A DNA stretch of 64,000 bases from Clostridium lacusfryxellense (GCF_018861735.1 NZ_JAHLEB010000011.1:1-64000); one strand, 5' to 3'. Shown: positions 19,592 to 28,917, numbered from the stretch's first letter. A program made the numbers and translations. The notes: a model not told the origin generated them from the sequence alone.

Positions 19592-20314
19592 CTATATTAT
19601 TCCTCCGTTTATGCCAATTATTACTTCCTTATATGGAACTATTATTTTAGCACTTAACATTGCTTCTTTTACGCAACTAACAATCCCCGCGCAACATGGC
19701 ACCTCCATTCTTACCACTGTTACACTTTTGATATCATTGTTTTCTAATATCTCTTTAATTTTTTGCTTGTAGTAGTCATTGTCATCAAGTTTTGGGCATC
19801 CTATTAGAGTTACTCTGCCTTTAATAAATTCTTTATGGAAATTTCCATATGCATAAGCTGTGCAGTCTGCTGCAATTAATATATCTGCACCTTCTAGGAA
19901 TTTAGCCTTTGAGGAAACAAGTTTTAACTGCACCGGCCATTGGTTTAGCTGTGACGTCGCCACTTCCACTTCCTCTACATTTGTAGCTTTAACCATTTCC
20001 TCTACTTTAAGATCCCTTTTTATTGACTTCTCCATTGTACCAGGGCATCCACAAGGCATACTAGCAGGTTTAATATCTTTATTTTTTTTCAGTTCAACAG
20101 CCTCTAAGTCGTAATTTGAAGCTTCCCTTTCAATTATTTTAATTGCATCAGTTGGGCACTCAGGCAAGCAATCTCCGAGTCCATCACAATATTCATCACT
20201 TATCAATTTAGCCTTACCGTTAACTAGCTCTATCGCCTCTTCATGACAAGCATCTATGCATAATCCGCACCCATTACATTTATTTTCATCTATACTAATA
20301 ATATTTCTTTTCAT
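19592..20314 (-). CDS. 4Fe-4S ferredoxin-like protein with C-terminal cysteine domain
   Basis: The N-terminus has a complete cluster motif CNGCGLCIDAC (Cys13, 16, 19, 23). The second motif reads CDGLGDCLPEC, so Leu46 replaces one cysteine, and the protein may hold one normal cluster plus a modified or absent one. The remaining 180 residues carry MPCGCPG, ADCTAYAYGNFH, IGCPKLDD and VPCCAGI motifs, suggesting further metal binding. Its exact role is unknown. The divergent Crp/Fnr-type gene next to it resembles HcpR, a regulator known to control hybrid-cluster protein and ferredoxin genes under nitrosative stress, so a stress-linked electron-transfer role is inferred. AGGAGGT precedes the ATG. 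Confidence 0.8.
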   Translation of the reverse strand: MKRNIISIDENKCNGCGLCIDACHEEAIELVNGKAKLISDEYCDGLGDCLPECPTDAIKIIEREASNYDLEAVELKKNKDIKPASMPCGCPGTMEKSIKRDLKVEEMVKATNVEEVEVATSQLNQWPVQLKLVSSKAKFLEGADILIAADCTAYAYGNFHKEFIKGRVTLIGCPKLDDNDYYKQKIKEILENNDIKSVTVVRMEVPCCAGIVSCVKEAMLSAKIIVPYKEVIIGINGGII

Positions 20315-20371
20315 TTTAATACCTCCTAAGGTTATATATATATTTATTTATTTGCTAAACTAACTTTTTAA

Positions 20372-20400
20372 TTGACTCTATATGACTATTATATTAAAAT
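20372..20400 (+). promoter_or_regulatory. Promoter of the Crp/Fnr-type regulator
   Basis: TTGACT and TAAAAT separated by 17 bases, 56 bases before the ATG at 20456. Confidence 0.65.
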
Positions 20401-20415
20401 TACTTATGATAATAT

Positions 20416-20429
20416 GTATCCCAGGTTAC
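20416..20429. promoter_or_regulatory. Candidate Crp/Fnr-family operator
   Basis: GTATCCCAGGTTAC is an inverted repeat (GTATC, four bases, GTTAC; one mismatch) placed just after the expected transcription start of the regulator. It could serve autoregulation and control of the divergent ferredoxin-like gene. Confidence 0.5.
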
Positions 20430-20455
20430 CAAAATAAAAAGAAAGAGGTGATTCT

Positions 20456-21151
20456 ATGGATAAACTAGTAAATGATTTGAAGTGTTGCATTTTATTTAAA
20501 GACTTAACTACCACTGAACTTAAAAATCTAATTAAGAGCATAAATTATTCCATTGCTGATAATAGCAAAGATTGTATCGAAGGTGGCACTACCATAGTTG
20601 CTCTTGAAGGTGATATCTGTGCCTCACTAGGAATAGTAATTCAAGGGGAAATCGAAGTCCAAAAACATTATGCTAGCGGTAAAATTGTTACACTTGCAAA
20701 ATTAAATAAAGGCAAAATTTTTGGAGAAGCAATAGCTTTTTCAGAAACAAATATATACCCAGCTACCATTGTATCAAACAAAGGTTCAATTATACTTTAC
20801 ATTACAAAAAAAGATGTTATAGCTATGTGTAGCTCCTATCCTCTAGTATTAAATAATTTCATGCAATTATTATCGAGCAAAATCCTTTTATTAAACAGAA
20901 AAATTAAAGAACTTTCTTTTGAAACCCTTAGACAAAAGATATCTAACTATTTACTTTCTCAATATGAAACACAAAAAAAACTAGACCTTATATTACCAAT
21001 GTCCAGAAAAAATCTCGCAGAGCATTTAGGTGTACAAAGGCCCTCCCTCTCAAGAGAGTTCTCTAATATGAAAAATGATGATTTAATAGATTTCAGTAAA
21101 AACTTTGTTCAAATAAAAGATCTAGAAGGCCTCGAAGACATACTATTTTAA
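20456..21151 (+). CDS. Crp/Fnr family transcriptional regulator (HcpR-like)
   Basis: The 231-residue protein has an N-terminal cyclic-nucleotide-binding-type beta-barrel (about residues 10-140; LGIVIQGEIEVQKHYASGKIVTLAKLNKGKIFGE) and a C-terminal winged helix-turn-helix, whose recognition region is MSRKNLAEHLGVQRPSLSREFSNMKNDDLI (about 179-208). The effector is not known. The barrel lacks the N-terminal cysteine set of FNR, so it probably does not carry an FNR-type cluster. Clostridial members in this position are usually annotated as HcpR-like regulators of hcp and ferredoxin genes. It is divergent from the ferredoxin-like gene, with a candidate operator between them. AAAGAGGTG precedes the ATG. 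Confidence 0.85.
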   Translation: MDKLVNDLKCCILFKDLTTTELKNLIKSINYSIADNSKDCIEGGTTIVALEGDICASLGIVIQGEIEVQKHYASGKIVTLAKLNKGKIFGEAIAFSETNIYPATIVSNKGSIILYITKKDVIAMCSSYPLVLNNFMQLLSSKILLLNRKIKELSFETLRQKISNYLLSQYETQKKLDLILPMSRKNLAEHLGVQRPSLSREFSNMKNDDLIDFSKNFVQIKDLEGLEDILF

Positions 21152-21202
21152 TAGCATTGTCGAAAAAACTCGAATTTATTTTTAAAAGATATTTAATTTT
21201 AC

Positions 21203-21231
21203 TTGATAATTATTATCCGTTGATGTATAGT
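21203..21231 (+). promoter_or_regulatory. Promoter of the reverse rubrerythrin with PerR-box-like palindrome
   Basis: TTGATA and TATAGT are 17 bases apart. The perfect palindrome GATAATTATTATC (21205-21217) overlaps the -35 box and resembles the PerR consensus TTATAATnATTATAA. Peroxide derepression is inferred. Confidence 0.55.
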
Positions 21232-21350
21232 TGTAATTGTGGCAAAGTTAAGTTCAAATTTTTTATTCACTTTGCAAATTATACAATTTAATATATGGAG
21301 GAAACAATTTGTAATTGTTATCTTACCAAAAATATAAGGGGGAAATATAC

Positions 21351-21896
21351 ATGAAGAAATTTGTTTGTACAATATGTGGATATATACACGAGGGGGATTC
21401 TGCACCTGATGTCTGTCCTGTTTGCGGAGCTAAAAGCGACAAGTTTATAGAGAAAGATGAAAATAACATGTCATGGGCAGATGAACATACAGTAGGAGTT
21501 GCTAAAGGCGTAGACGCTGAAGTTATAGAAGGATTAAGAGCTAACTTCGTTGGAGAATGTACTGAAGTTGGAATGTATTTAGCAATGAGCCGTCAAGCTG
21601 ATAGAGAAGGGTTCCCAGAAGTTGCAGAAGCATATAAAAGAATAGCATTTGAAGAAGCTGATCATGCTTCAAAATTTGCTGAAATGCTTGGAGAAGTAGT
21701 AACAGATGATACTAAGAAAAATCTTCAAATGAGAGTTGATGCTGAACACGGAGCTTGTCAAGGCAAAAAAGATTTAGCTACATTAGCTAAAAAACTTAAC
21801 TATGATGCAATTCATGATACAGTACATGAAATGTGTAAAGATGAAGCACGTCATGGCAAAGCATTCGCTGGATTATTAACTAGATATTTTCAATAA
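21351..21896 (+). CDS. Reverse rubrerythrin
   Basis: A non-haem di-iron peroxidase that protects anaerobes from hydrogen peroxide and oxygen. The domain order is reversed compared with classical rubrerythrin: a rubredoxin-type Fe(SCys)4 site comes first (Cys6, Cys9, Cys22, Cys25), then the four-helix di-iron domain with its glutamates ([19 protein letters not shown] and [16 protein letters not shown], then [13 protein letters not shown] at the C-terminus). At 181 residues it matches the clostridial revRbr/Rbr3 proteins. The start at 21351 follows AAGGGGG; an earlier in-frame Met has no such site. It is a single gene with its own promoter and terminator. Confidence 0.93.
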   Translation: MKKFVCTICGYIHEGDSAPDVCPVCGAKSDKFIEKDENNMSWADEHTVGVAKGVDAEVIEGLRANFVGECTEVGMYLAMSRQADREGFPEVAEAYKRIAFEEADHASKFAEMLGEVVTDDTKKNLQMRVDAEHGACQGKKDLATLAKKLNYDAIHDTVHEMCKDEARHGKAFAGLLTRYFQ

Positions 21897-21911
21897 AATT
21901 TAATAAAGCAT

Positions 21912-21950
21912 AAAAGCAACCTACAGATTATATCTGTAGGTTGCTTTTTT
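21912..21950. terminator. Bidirectional terminator between reverse rubrerythrin and upp
   Basis: AAAAGCAACCTACAGAT/ATCTGTAGGTTGCTTTT stem with a T6 tail, serving both convergent genes. Confidence 0.9.
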
Positions 21951-21962
21951 ATAAATATTTTT

Positions 21963-22592
21963 TTATTTAGTTCCGAATAATCTGTCTCCAGCATCTCCAA
22001 GACCTGGAACAATATATCCTTTTTCATTTAACTTTTCATCAATTGAAGCTACATATATATCAACATCTGGATGTGCATCAGTAACGGCCTTTAATCCCTC
22101 AGGTGCTGCTATAAGACACATAAGTCTTATATTTATTGCTCCTCTCTTCTTAAGCGCTGCAATTGCATCTATTGCAGAACCACCAGTCGCAAGCATAGGA
22201 TCTGTAATGATTACATCTCTTTCACTAATATCCTGTGGCAATTTACAAAAATATTCAACCGGTTGCAATGTTTCTTCATCTCTATACATTCCTATATGTC
22301 CAACTTTAGCTGCTGGTATAAGTTTTAGTACACCATCAACCATTCCAAGTCCAGCTCTAAGTATAGGCACTATTGCCATTTTCTTTCCAGCTAAAACTTT
22401 GCATTTAGTAGTACAAATAGGAGTTTCAATTTCCACTTCTTCTACTTGTATATCACGTGTAACTTCATAAGCCATAAGCATTGCAACTTCTTCAACTAAC
22501 TCTCTAAAATACTTAGAACCTGTGTTTTTGTCTCTTATGTACGCCAATTTGTGTTGTATAAGTGGATGTGCAATTTGTGTTACTTTACTCAT
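21963..22592 (-). CDS. upp: Uracil phosphoribosyltransferase
   Basis: Upp salvages uracil by joining it to PRPP to give UMP. The 209 residues contain the PRPP-binding motif [16 protein letters not shown] (about 128-143), the flexible-loop region with [32 protein letters not shown], and the uracil-binding C-terminal block [17 protein letters not shown]. The length is normal. AGGAGGAATT precedes the ATG. It follows rpiB, a common clostridial order. Confidence 0.97.
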   Translation of the reverse strand: MSKVTQIAHPLIQHKLAYIRDKNTGSKYFRELVEEVAMLMAYEVTRDIQVEEVEIETPICTTKCKVLAGKKMAIVPILRAGLGMVDGVLKLIPAAKVGHIGMYRDEETLQPVEYFCKLPQDISERDVIITDPMLATGGSAIDAIAALKKRGAINIRLMCLIAAPEGLKAVTDAHPDVDIYVASIDEKLNEKGYIVPGLGDAGDRLFGTK

Positions 22593-22606
22593 ATGTAATT
22601 CCTCCT

Positions 22607-22648
22607 AATATTTTAATGTTATTGTTTAATATTTTAATGTTATTGTTT
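22607..22648. repeat. Two 21-bp tandem repeats before upp
   Basis: AATATTTTAATGTTATTGTTT occurs twice head to tail in the upp-rpiB gap, ending next to the upp ribosome binding site. It is probably replication slippage. Confidence 0.7.
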
Positions 22649-22656
22649 TAATATTT

Positions 22657-23106
22657 TTATTTAGAATATTTTTTCTCTACTTCAGTAATTTTATCAATTC
22701 TTTTTTGATGCCTATCTCCCTCAAACTTAGAAGTGATAAAGACCTCCACTATATCAAGTGCTAATCCACTTCCGACAACTCTAGCTCCAAGAGTAAGTAT
22801 ATTAGCATTATTATGCTGACGCGTTGCGTGAGCACTAAAGGTATCGCTACATAACGCAGCTCTTATCCCAGGTACTTTGTTAGCAACAATGCTCACCCCT
22901 ATACCTGTACCACATACTATTATTCCTAATTCAAAGTTTCCGCTAGCTACTTCTTCGGCAACTTTTAGTGCATAATCTGGATAATCACATGACTCCTGTG
23001 TATGAGTCCCAAAGTCTGTAACCTGTATGTTTTTACTCTCTAAATAAATAATTATTTCTTTTTTCAAGTCGAAACCACCGTGATCACTACCTAATGCTAT
23101 CTTCAT
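22657..23106 (-). CDS. rpiB: Ribose 5-phosphate isomerase B
   Basis: RpiB interconverts ribose 5-phosphate and ribulose 5-phosphate in the pentose phosphate pathway. The 149-residue product has the family start MKIALGSDHGGFDLK, the catalytic-Cys region IIVCGTGIGVSIVANKVPGIRAALC and TRQHNNANILTLGARV. The start at 23106 is chosen because GGAGGTG lies seven bases upstream; an in-frame Met eight codons earlier has none. Members of the LacAB/RpiB family can act on allose or galactose 6-phosphates, but the housekeeping context favours RpiB. Confidence 0.95.
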   Translation of the reverse strand: MKIALGSDHGGFDLKKEIIIYLESKNIQVTDFGTHTQESCDYPDYALKVAEEVASGNFELGIIVCGTGIGVSIVANKVPGIRAALCSDTFSAHATRQHNNANILTLGARVVGSGLALDIVEVFITSKFEGDRHQKRIDKITEVEKKYSK

Positions 23107-23185
23107 TATTAAACACCTCCAATAAAACATTCCCTATTATAATATATTTTATTACAAAAAAAGAAGATATCGTCATTTAAATAAA

Positions 23186-23383
23186 CTATTCAAATGCCAT
23201 TACCTTCCTATGCTTATATAATAATAAAATCATATTATTCTTTAATAGATTATTTTTTCTGAAATAAACTGAAATACTTTTAACAATAAGAGATAGTACT
23301 TCTATAACACACATTTTATTAAAAACAGCTTGTAGCATATAGCTTTCTCGCATTTTTTCATTATAAACATATGATATATCCAT
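23186..23383 (-). CDS. Small hypothetical protein
   Basis: A 65-residue reading frame between the sua5 and rpiB genes. It is included because AAGGAGG lies six bases before the ATG at 23383, which is better than chance. The product is basic with hydrophobic stretches (MLQAVFNKMCVIEVLSLIV, residues 16-34, and MILLLY) and resembles nothing I recognise. It could be a small membrane-associated peptide or an accidental frame. Confidence 0.4.
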   Translation of the reverse strand: MDISYVYNEKMRESYMLQAVFNKMCVIEVLSLIVKSISVYFRKNNLLKNNMILLLYKHRKVMAFE

Positions 23384-23437
23384 ATTCATCCTCCTTGTAT
23401 TCCTACAGCATAGATATAATTACAAATTGCCGTTTTC

Positions 23438-24484
23438 CTAAACGTAAATTATATCAAAACCTGCGGATTTCTTTAGCCTATTCATTATAGCAACACCTAT
23501 TCCCATTTCTTCAAATGCCTCTGATAGTATCAAATCTACATCTATAGCATCAAAACTTCTTAATACTTCGAAAAGATTCCTACCCACACTATCAAGTTTT
23601 TTTCTGCTACCTAAAGAAATAACTGTACCATAAGGATATTTATCCTTTGTTTCATCTGTTGCCATAATACCTATTTTTTTGTTACCTATACTAGTTTGCA
23701 CTATTTCATTGATTTTTGCAATAGTTTTTGTTAAATCTCCACATATAATTTTCACTGGTGCTTTTGGTGCATAATGTCTATATTTCATGCCAGGTGCTTT
23801 AGGCTTAAAATCTTTATTCGGTTTAGACATTATACTTTTATCAATATATACTTTATCGTCTATTTCCCTTAACATCTCTACAGTTATAGCTCCTGGCCTT
23901 AATATACAAATCGGAGTACAAGTACAATCAACTATTGTTGACTCAAGACCAACCTCACTTTTATCTCCACCTAGAATATAATCTATCTTTCCACTTAAAT
24001 CCTCAATGCAGCTTTCTACATCAGTAGGACTAGGTCTACCAGATATATTAGCTGATGGGGCTGCAATAGGAGTACCCGCTGCCTCAATAAGCTTTCTAGC
24101 AATAATATTGGATGGCATCCGTATCCCTACAGTATCTAATCCCGCACATGTGACACTTGGAATAATGTTCGACTTATTAAAAATAAGTGTTATCGGCCCA
24201 GGCCAATACATATTCATAATTTTTTTGGCAATACGAGGTACTTCTTTAACTAAATGATCTATATTAAAGTCAGATACATGAACTATAAGAGGATTATCTT
24301 GAGGTCTTCCTTTAGCCTTAAATATCTTTCCTACAGCTATCGAGTCTAAAGCATTTGCCCCAAGGCCATAAACCGTTTCTGTAGGAAAAACAACTAATCC
24401 ACCCTCTCTTATAACAAGTCCCGCTTCGTTAACTATATTTTGTTCTATATTATCCTCATCTAAAATCACAATTTTTGTATTCAT
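23438..24484 (-). CDS. L-threonylcarbamoyladenylate synthase (Sua5/YwlC)
   Basis: It makes threonylcarbamoyl-AMP from threonine, bicarbonate and ATP, the first step of the t6A37 modification in ANN-decoding tRNAs. The 348 residues comprise the YrdC-like domain (about 15-205, with PTETVYGLGANA, KGRPQDNPLIVHV and APSANISGRPSPT) and the C-terminal Sua5 domain (about 235-345), linked by the typical APGMKYRHYAPKAPV motif. It is the long Sua5 type rather than the short YrdC type. The ATG follows GAGGGGT. Confidence 0.95.
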   Translation of the reverse strand: MNTKIVILDEDNIEQNIVNEAGLVIREGGLVVFPTETVYGLGANALDSIAVGKIFKAKGRPQDNPLIVHVSDFNIDHLVKEVPRIAKKIMNMYWPGPITLIFNKSNIIPSVTCAGLDTVGIRMPSNIIARKLIEAAGTPIAAPSANISGRPSPTDVESCIEDLSGKIDYILGGDKSEVGLESTIVDCTCTPICILRPGAITVEMLREIDDKVYIDKSIMSKPNKDFKPKAPGMKYRHYAPKAPVKIICGDLTKTIAKINEIVQTSIGNKKIGIMATDETKDKYPYGTVISLGSRKKLDSVGRNLFEVLRSFDAIDVDLILSEAFEEMGIGVAIMNRLKKSAGFDIIYV

Positions 24485-24515
24485 TCTTACCCCTCTTAAT
24501 TCATCATCTTTAATG

Positions 24516-25244
24516 TTAAATCACATTTATCATTAACAAACCCACTATCATCCCAAAAAGTATCCCTAAAGTACTTGTTGTTCCAGCCCAAAGCTTTCTG
24601 GACTGGGGTATCATCTCTCCATAAACCACATATAGCATAACTCCGGAGGCAAAAGCTAAAGCTCCACCCAATATTTCTACAGATATACTTCCAATATAAA
24701 TCCCTATCCATGCCCCAACCGCAGTAGGAAGCGCTGTTAAAAATGCATAAAACAATATTTTCTTGCTTTTTATACCTGAAAGCATAAGTGGAGCTGCCAC
24801 AGCTAATCCCTCGGGCACATCATGTATTGCAATTATCATACTCATTTTAATTCCTAAACTATCGCCGTTAATGAAACCAAACCCCATTATGAGTCCTTCT
24901 GGAAAATTATGAATCATTAATCCTACAGCAACCATAAATGCCACTTTTGCATATTGTGAATTTACATTACTACTTAAATTACTCATTCTATCTATAATTA
25001 CTACAATAATAATGCCTAGTATTAAAAATAATAGTGTTCCAAAAATGCCCGTTTTTTCTAAAGAATCTGGAATAAGTTCAAAAACTACAATAGAAAGCAT
25101 AAGACCTGATGCAAATCCTAAAATATTTCCGAGGAATTTCTTAGAAGGTCTATTTATAACAACACCTAATAATGCCCCGAGCATAGTACCAATTAAAGCC
25201 ATTACACCAGAAAATATGATAATTAAAATAATATTATTATTCAA
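24516..25244 (-). CDS. ZIP family metal transporter
   Basis: A membrane carrier that probably imports zinc or other divalent metals. The 242 residues give about eight membrane helices. The metal path is seen in helix IV, HNFPEGLIMGFGF, and helix V, HDVPEGLAVAAPL, which are the two conserved HxxPEG signatures of the ZIP/ZupT group. There is no His-rich loop. The start is TTG at 25244 after GGGGGT. The gene lies between sua5 and a small membrane protein, with no regulator nearby, so metal specificity is open. Confidence 0.92.
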   Translation of the reverse strand: MNNNIILIIIFSGVMALIGTMLGALLGVVINRPSKKFLGNILGFASGLMLSIVVFELIPDSLEKTGIFGTLLFLILGIIIVVIIDRMSNLSSNVNSQYAKVAFMVAVGLMIHNFPEGLIMGFGFINGDSLGIKMSMIIAIHDVPEGLAVAAPLMLSGIKSKKILFYAFLTALPTAVGAWIGIYIGSISVEILGGALAFASGVMLYVVYGEMIPQSRKLWAGTTSTLGILFGMIVGLLMINVI

Positions 25245-25304
25245 TTTTATACCCCCACTTCTATAGATTTATAATATTAATCACTATAAATCTATATATT
25301 AACT

Positions 25305-25907
25305 TTATTTATGAACGTGGAGGTTTATAACCTTATCCCTATATTCTTTAATTTTTTCTATTGCATCACCAGAAAATACCGCTGAAACACAAAATTTATA
25401 TAACTCATCCAGCAAGATATATTTTTTAAATCCACCATGATTTATTGTAAAATAAAAATAGTTTTCTTCTGGCATTAAAACTTTAATTTCATAGTACATT
25501 TTAGCCACATATGGGTTTTGTTTTATAAAATCTATATCTATAGGATGTATTTTCTTATTCCTAAATCTAGATGTTGTTAATATTACGATATTTAAATCCT
25601 TACCTTGTCCGTCAACATGAACTAAAGCCACTTTTTTACATATAATAATAAATTTAACCCTAGCTATTCCGCACCATATACTGATTTTGTATCCATCCAA
25701 TTTAAAATCCATGTATTCCTCATTAAGTCTAAGCATTACTCCAAGAAAAATCATCATTTCTATGCAAACTAAATAGATTACAAAAAAAAGATTCATAATT
25801 TTTGATATTATTAAAATAATAGGTAATAGAACAAAAATAAAGCACATCGATAGCACAAACCTTTTATAAGTTTTTTTTTGCTTTCTAATGGCTTTATTTA
25901 TATTCAT
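25305..25907 (-). CDS. Conserved hypothetical membrane protein
   Basis: A 200-residue protein with two adjacent membrane helices near the N-terminus (about 17-35 and 39-60) and a soluble C-terminal part of mixed alpha/beta type that would face the cytoplasm. This layout recalls bacterial PH-like membrane proteins, but I do not recognise the family. It sits between the ZIP transporter and prfA. AAAGGTG precedes the ATG. Confidence 0.65.
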   Translation of the reverse strand: MNINKAIRKQKKTYKRFVLSMCFIFVLLPIILIISKIMNLFFVIYLVCIEMMIFLGVMLRLNEEYMDFKLDGYKISIWCGIARVKFIIICKKVALVHVDGQGKDLNIVILTTSRFRNKKIHPIDIDFIKQNPYVAKMYYEIKVLMPEENYFYFTINHGGFKKYILLDELYKFCVSAVFSGDAIEKIKEYRDKVINLHVHK

Positions 25908-25952
25908 AATTTCACCTTTCAGTTGCGATAATAATATCTTAATGTGATTAAA

Positions 25953-27032
25953 TTAGTTTTCGTTATTACCCATAGCTTTCATCTTTTCTGCTTGATCAGC
26001 TGTTATAAGAGTATTCATCATTTCATCAATATCTCCATCAAGAAAAGCGTCTAATCTATGAATTGTTAACCCTATTCTATGATCTGTTACCCTTCCTTGA
26101 GGATAGTTGTAAGTTCTAATTCTCTCACTTCTATCTCCTGTACCAACTTGACTCCTTCTATTCTCAGCTATCCCTGCAGATCTCTCAGCCTCAGCTTTAT
26201 CAAATAATCTAGATTTTAATATCTTTAGAGCCTTTTCCTTATTCTTTAACTGAGATTTCTCATCCTGGCAAGAAACTACAAGTCCTGTAGGAATATGCGT
26301 CATTCGTACTGCTGAATCTGTTGTATTAACGCATTGCCCTCCATTACCAGATGCTCTAAACACATCTATTCTTAAATCATTCGCACTAACTTCAATATCA
26401 ACATCGTCGACTTCTGGTAATACTGCAACCGTAGCTGTCGATGTATGTATCCTTCCACTTGACTCTGTGTCTGGAACCCTTTGAACTCTATGAACTCCAC
26501 TTTCGTATTTAAACTTACTATATGTAGAGTCACCTTTTACCATGAATACTACTTCTTTAAATCCCCCAATATCAGTTTCATTAGCACTCATAACTTCAAC
26601 TTTCCATCTATTACGCTCTGCATACCTTGTATACATCCTAAATAAATTTGCTGCAAAAAGTGCCGCTTCGTCTCCACCTGCTCCTGCTCTGATTTCGATG
26701 AATACGTTCCGCTCATCATTAGGATCTTTAGGTAAAAGTAATATTCTTAGTTCTTCCTGTATAGTTTCCTTAACCTCATTTAATTCTTTAATTTCCTCTT
26801 GAATCATTTCTTTCATTTCTCTATCAGATTCTTCTCTGAGCATTTCCTTGTTTGTTTCTATATCTTCTTTAGCTTTTTTATATATTCTATATTTTGTAAC
26901 AATTATTTCAAGTGCCGCATGTTCCTTACATAATTTTTGCCATTCATTTTGGTTAGCAATAACCAAAGGATCGCTAATTTTTATTGTAAGTTCGTCATAT
27001 TTATTTTCCGTAAAATCAAGCCTATCTAACAT
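25953..27032 (-). CDS. prfA: Peptide chain release factor 1
   Basis: RF1 recognises UAA and UAG stop codons and triggers peptide release. The 359 residues contain the GGQ loop [16 protein letters not shown] (about 229-244). The codon-recognition tripeptide PxT reads PDT in [20 protein letters not shown], which fits RF1 and not RF2. The start is taken as the ATG at 27032; a GTG three codons earlier is part of the GGAGTG ribosome binding site. The gene precedes nothing else in its frame and follows prmC, whose product methylates the GGQ glutamine, so the pair is functionally linked. Confidence 0.97.
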   Translation of the reverse strand: MLDRLDFTENKYDELTIKISDPLVIANQNEWQKLCKEHAALEIIVTKYRIYKKAKEDIETNKEMLREESDREMKEMIQEEIKELNEVKETIQEELRILLLPKDPNDERNVFIEIRAGAGGDEAALFAANLFRMYTRYAERNRWKVEVMSANETDIGGFKEVVFMVKGDSTYSKFKYESGVHRVQRVPDTESSGRIHTSTATVAVLPEVDDVDIEVSANDLRIDVFRASGNGGQCVNTTDSAVRMTHIPTGLVVSCQDEKSQLKNKEKALKILKSRLFDKAEAERSAGIAENRRSQVGTGDRSERIRTYNYPQGRVTDHRIGLTIHRLDAFLDGDIDEMMNTLITADQAEKMKAMGNNEN

Positions 27033-27115
27033 TTTTATCACTCCGTCTATATATTTTCACATTATTTTATTATATCATAATTATAATTAGAATACAAACT
27101 GTATACTACTAATAA

Positions 27116-27967
27116 TTACTCTAATGTTGCTTTAATAACTCTATCATTTCCTGATAGATCTTTGATGCATTTTATTTCCTTAAATCCCGATTTCAAAAGT
27201 ATTTCACTAACTTCTTCTCTTTGATCATATCCTATTTCAAAAGCTAGAAGGCCTCCTTTTTCTAAAAGACAAACGCTCTCTTTTGTTATCCTTCTATAAA
27301 AATCCAAACCATCTTCTCCACCACTAAGGGCTATCATCGGTTCATAATTCTTTACATCTTCCATCAAAGTTGGTATAACATCTTCCCTTATATATGGAGG
27401 ATTAGAAACTATAACATCAAATTTCATGTTTTGGTTTATTGGGACTTTAAGCAAATCGCTAGCCTGAACATTAACCCTATGAGTCAAGTCGAACCTTTTT
27501 ATATTAAGATTCGAAACATCTATTGCATCTGGGGATATATCATAAAGCATTACTTTTGCACTTTCTACGAACCTAGCTATTGATATACCAATAGCTCCAC
27601 TTCCGCTACAAACATCACATATTCTAGTATATCCTTTTTCTTTTACAATATTAATTACTTCTTCAACCAAAATCTCAGTATCGGGTCTAGGTATTAAAAC
27701 CCCTGGCTTTACTATAAAATCCATAGACATAAACTCACATTCTCCAAGGATGTATTTTATAGGCATTTTATTTCTGCGTTTTTCAACTAATTGTAAAAAC
27801 TCATTTTCCTGTTCTTCATTAATATTAAAATCTCTATTAAGCATTATGAACAGTTTATCCTTATTTAGAACCTTGCCGAGTAAAAGTTGAGAATCCAACA
27901 AATAACTTTCAATTTTTACACTTTTTAATATCTGGTATGATTGTAAAAGTATTTCTCCTATATTCAT
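27116..27967 (-). CDS. prmC: Release factor glutamine methyltransferase
   Basis: PrmC (HemK) methylates the glutamine of the GGQ motif in release factors, using SAM. The 283 residues show an N-terminal helical substrate-binding domain (1-80), the SAM-binding loop CDVCSGSGAIGISIA (about 118-132) and the catalytic NPPYI motif (VSNPPYIRED, about 188-197). It lies directly upstream of prfA, the usual clostridial arrangement. GAGGGTGG precedes the ATG. Confidence 0.97.
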   Translation of the reverse strand: MNIGEILLQSYQILKSVKIESYLLDSQLLLGKVLNKDKLFIMLNRDFNINEEQENEFLQLVEKRRNKMPIKYILGECEFMSMDFIVKPGVLIPRPDTEILVEEVINIVKEKGYTRICDVCSGSGAIGISIARFVESAKVMLYDISPDAIDVSNLNIKRFDLTHRVNVQASDLLKVPINQNMKFDVIVSNPPYIREDVIPTLMEDVKNYEPMIALSGGEDGLDFYRRITKESVCLLEKGGLLAFEIGYDQREEVSEILLKSGFKEIKCIKDLSGNDRVIKATLE

Positions 27968-28011
27968 AACGATCCACCCTCATTCATAATTGCTGCGTAT
28001 CTAATAACTTG

Positions 28012-28917
28012 CTAGTCTACAATACCCTCAGCTACCTTAAGCGCTTTTATTGCCACTTCTAGTTGAGACAAATCCGGCTCCCTTGTAGTTAGTTTCTGCA
28101 ATTTAAGTCCAGGATAAGAAAGGATTTTAGCTAAGGTTCCTCCGCTTTTCCCCATCCACTTAATAATTTCAAAGCTAACACCTGAAATTAAAGGAAGTAG
28201 TACTATCCTATACATTATTCTTTCCCATATCGAATTCCAACCAGTTAAAGAAAAAACTATAATACTAACTATCATAACTAAAAATAAAAAATTTGTTCCA
28301 CATCTTGGATGTAGTCTTCCAAATTTAGCTGCATTTTCTGGTGTTAATTCAACATCATTTTCATAACAAAATATAGTTTTATGTTCCGCTCCGTGATATT
28401 CATACACCCTCTTAATATCTTCCATTTTTCCAATAAGATACACATATACTAAAAATATCGAGACTCTAATAATCCCTTCGACAATATTCATCCCCATTGG
28501 ACCAACACCCATTTTGCTGAAAATACTAGCCACAAGTGTAGGAAGAATAAAAAATAGCCCTACAGATATAACAAGTGAAATAACAAGTGATATACCCATA
28601 ATTACATCGCCCGATTTTTCTTTAAACAATTTTTGTATCCATTGGTCCATTTTAGAAGGTTCACCCTCCTCTTCAAAAAAAGATGCTGAATAATTCAAAG
28701 TTTTTACTCCTATAACTAGCGATTCAATTAAAGAAACAAATCCTCTTATTATAGGGAGCCCTAAAATTTTATTCTTTTTGGTATAAGATGTATAGTCTTT
28801 TTTTTCTACTACAATTTCCCCTTGAGCAGTCCTCACAGCAGTAGCGATTCCTGTTTTCCCTCTCATCATAACCCCTTCAATTACTGCTTGACCTCCAACA
28901 TTAACATTTTTAGCCAT
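28012..28917 (-). CDS. DUF1385 membrane protein (YqhQ-like)
   Basis: A 301-residue integral membrane protein of the DUF1385 family, whose function is unknown. The N-terminal VGGQAVIEGVMMRG signature and the central VYEYHGAEHKTIFCYEN and GRLHPRCGTNFLF blocks are diagnostic; the conserved His and Cys suggest metal binding. About five membrane helices lie in residues 85-270. I take the start at 28917, where GGGGTG is correctly spaced; a more upstream Met lies inside tdk. It overlaps or abuts the end of tdk, so the two are probably co-transcribed. Clostridia commonly place this gene between tdk and prmC. Confidence 0.9.
   Translation of the reverse strand: MAKNVNVGGQAVIEGVMMRGKTGIATAVRTAQGEIVVEKKDYTSYTKKNKILGLPIIRGFVSLIESLVIGVKTLNYSASFFEEEGEPSKMDQWIQKLFKEKSGDVIMGISLVISLVISVGLFFILPTLVASIFSKMGVGPMGMNIVEGIIRVSIFLVYVYLIGKMEDIKRVYEYHGAEHKTIFCYENDVELTPENAAKFGRLHPRCGTNFLFLVMIVSIIVFSLTGWNSIWERIMYRIVLLPLISGVSFEIIKWMGKSGGTLAKILSYPGLKLQKLTTREPDLSQLEVAIKALKVAEGIVD

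Noticed and set aside
23438-24484. Sua5-type gene as a fusion or frameshifted pair
   Set aside because: The frame is continuous and the two-domain layout is the normal long form of the family.
24496-24711. Minus-strand open frame inside the ZIP transporter gene
   Set aside because: It overlaps the clear ZIP reading frame in another phase and has no ribosome binding site of its own.
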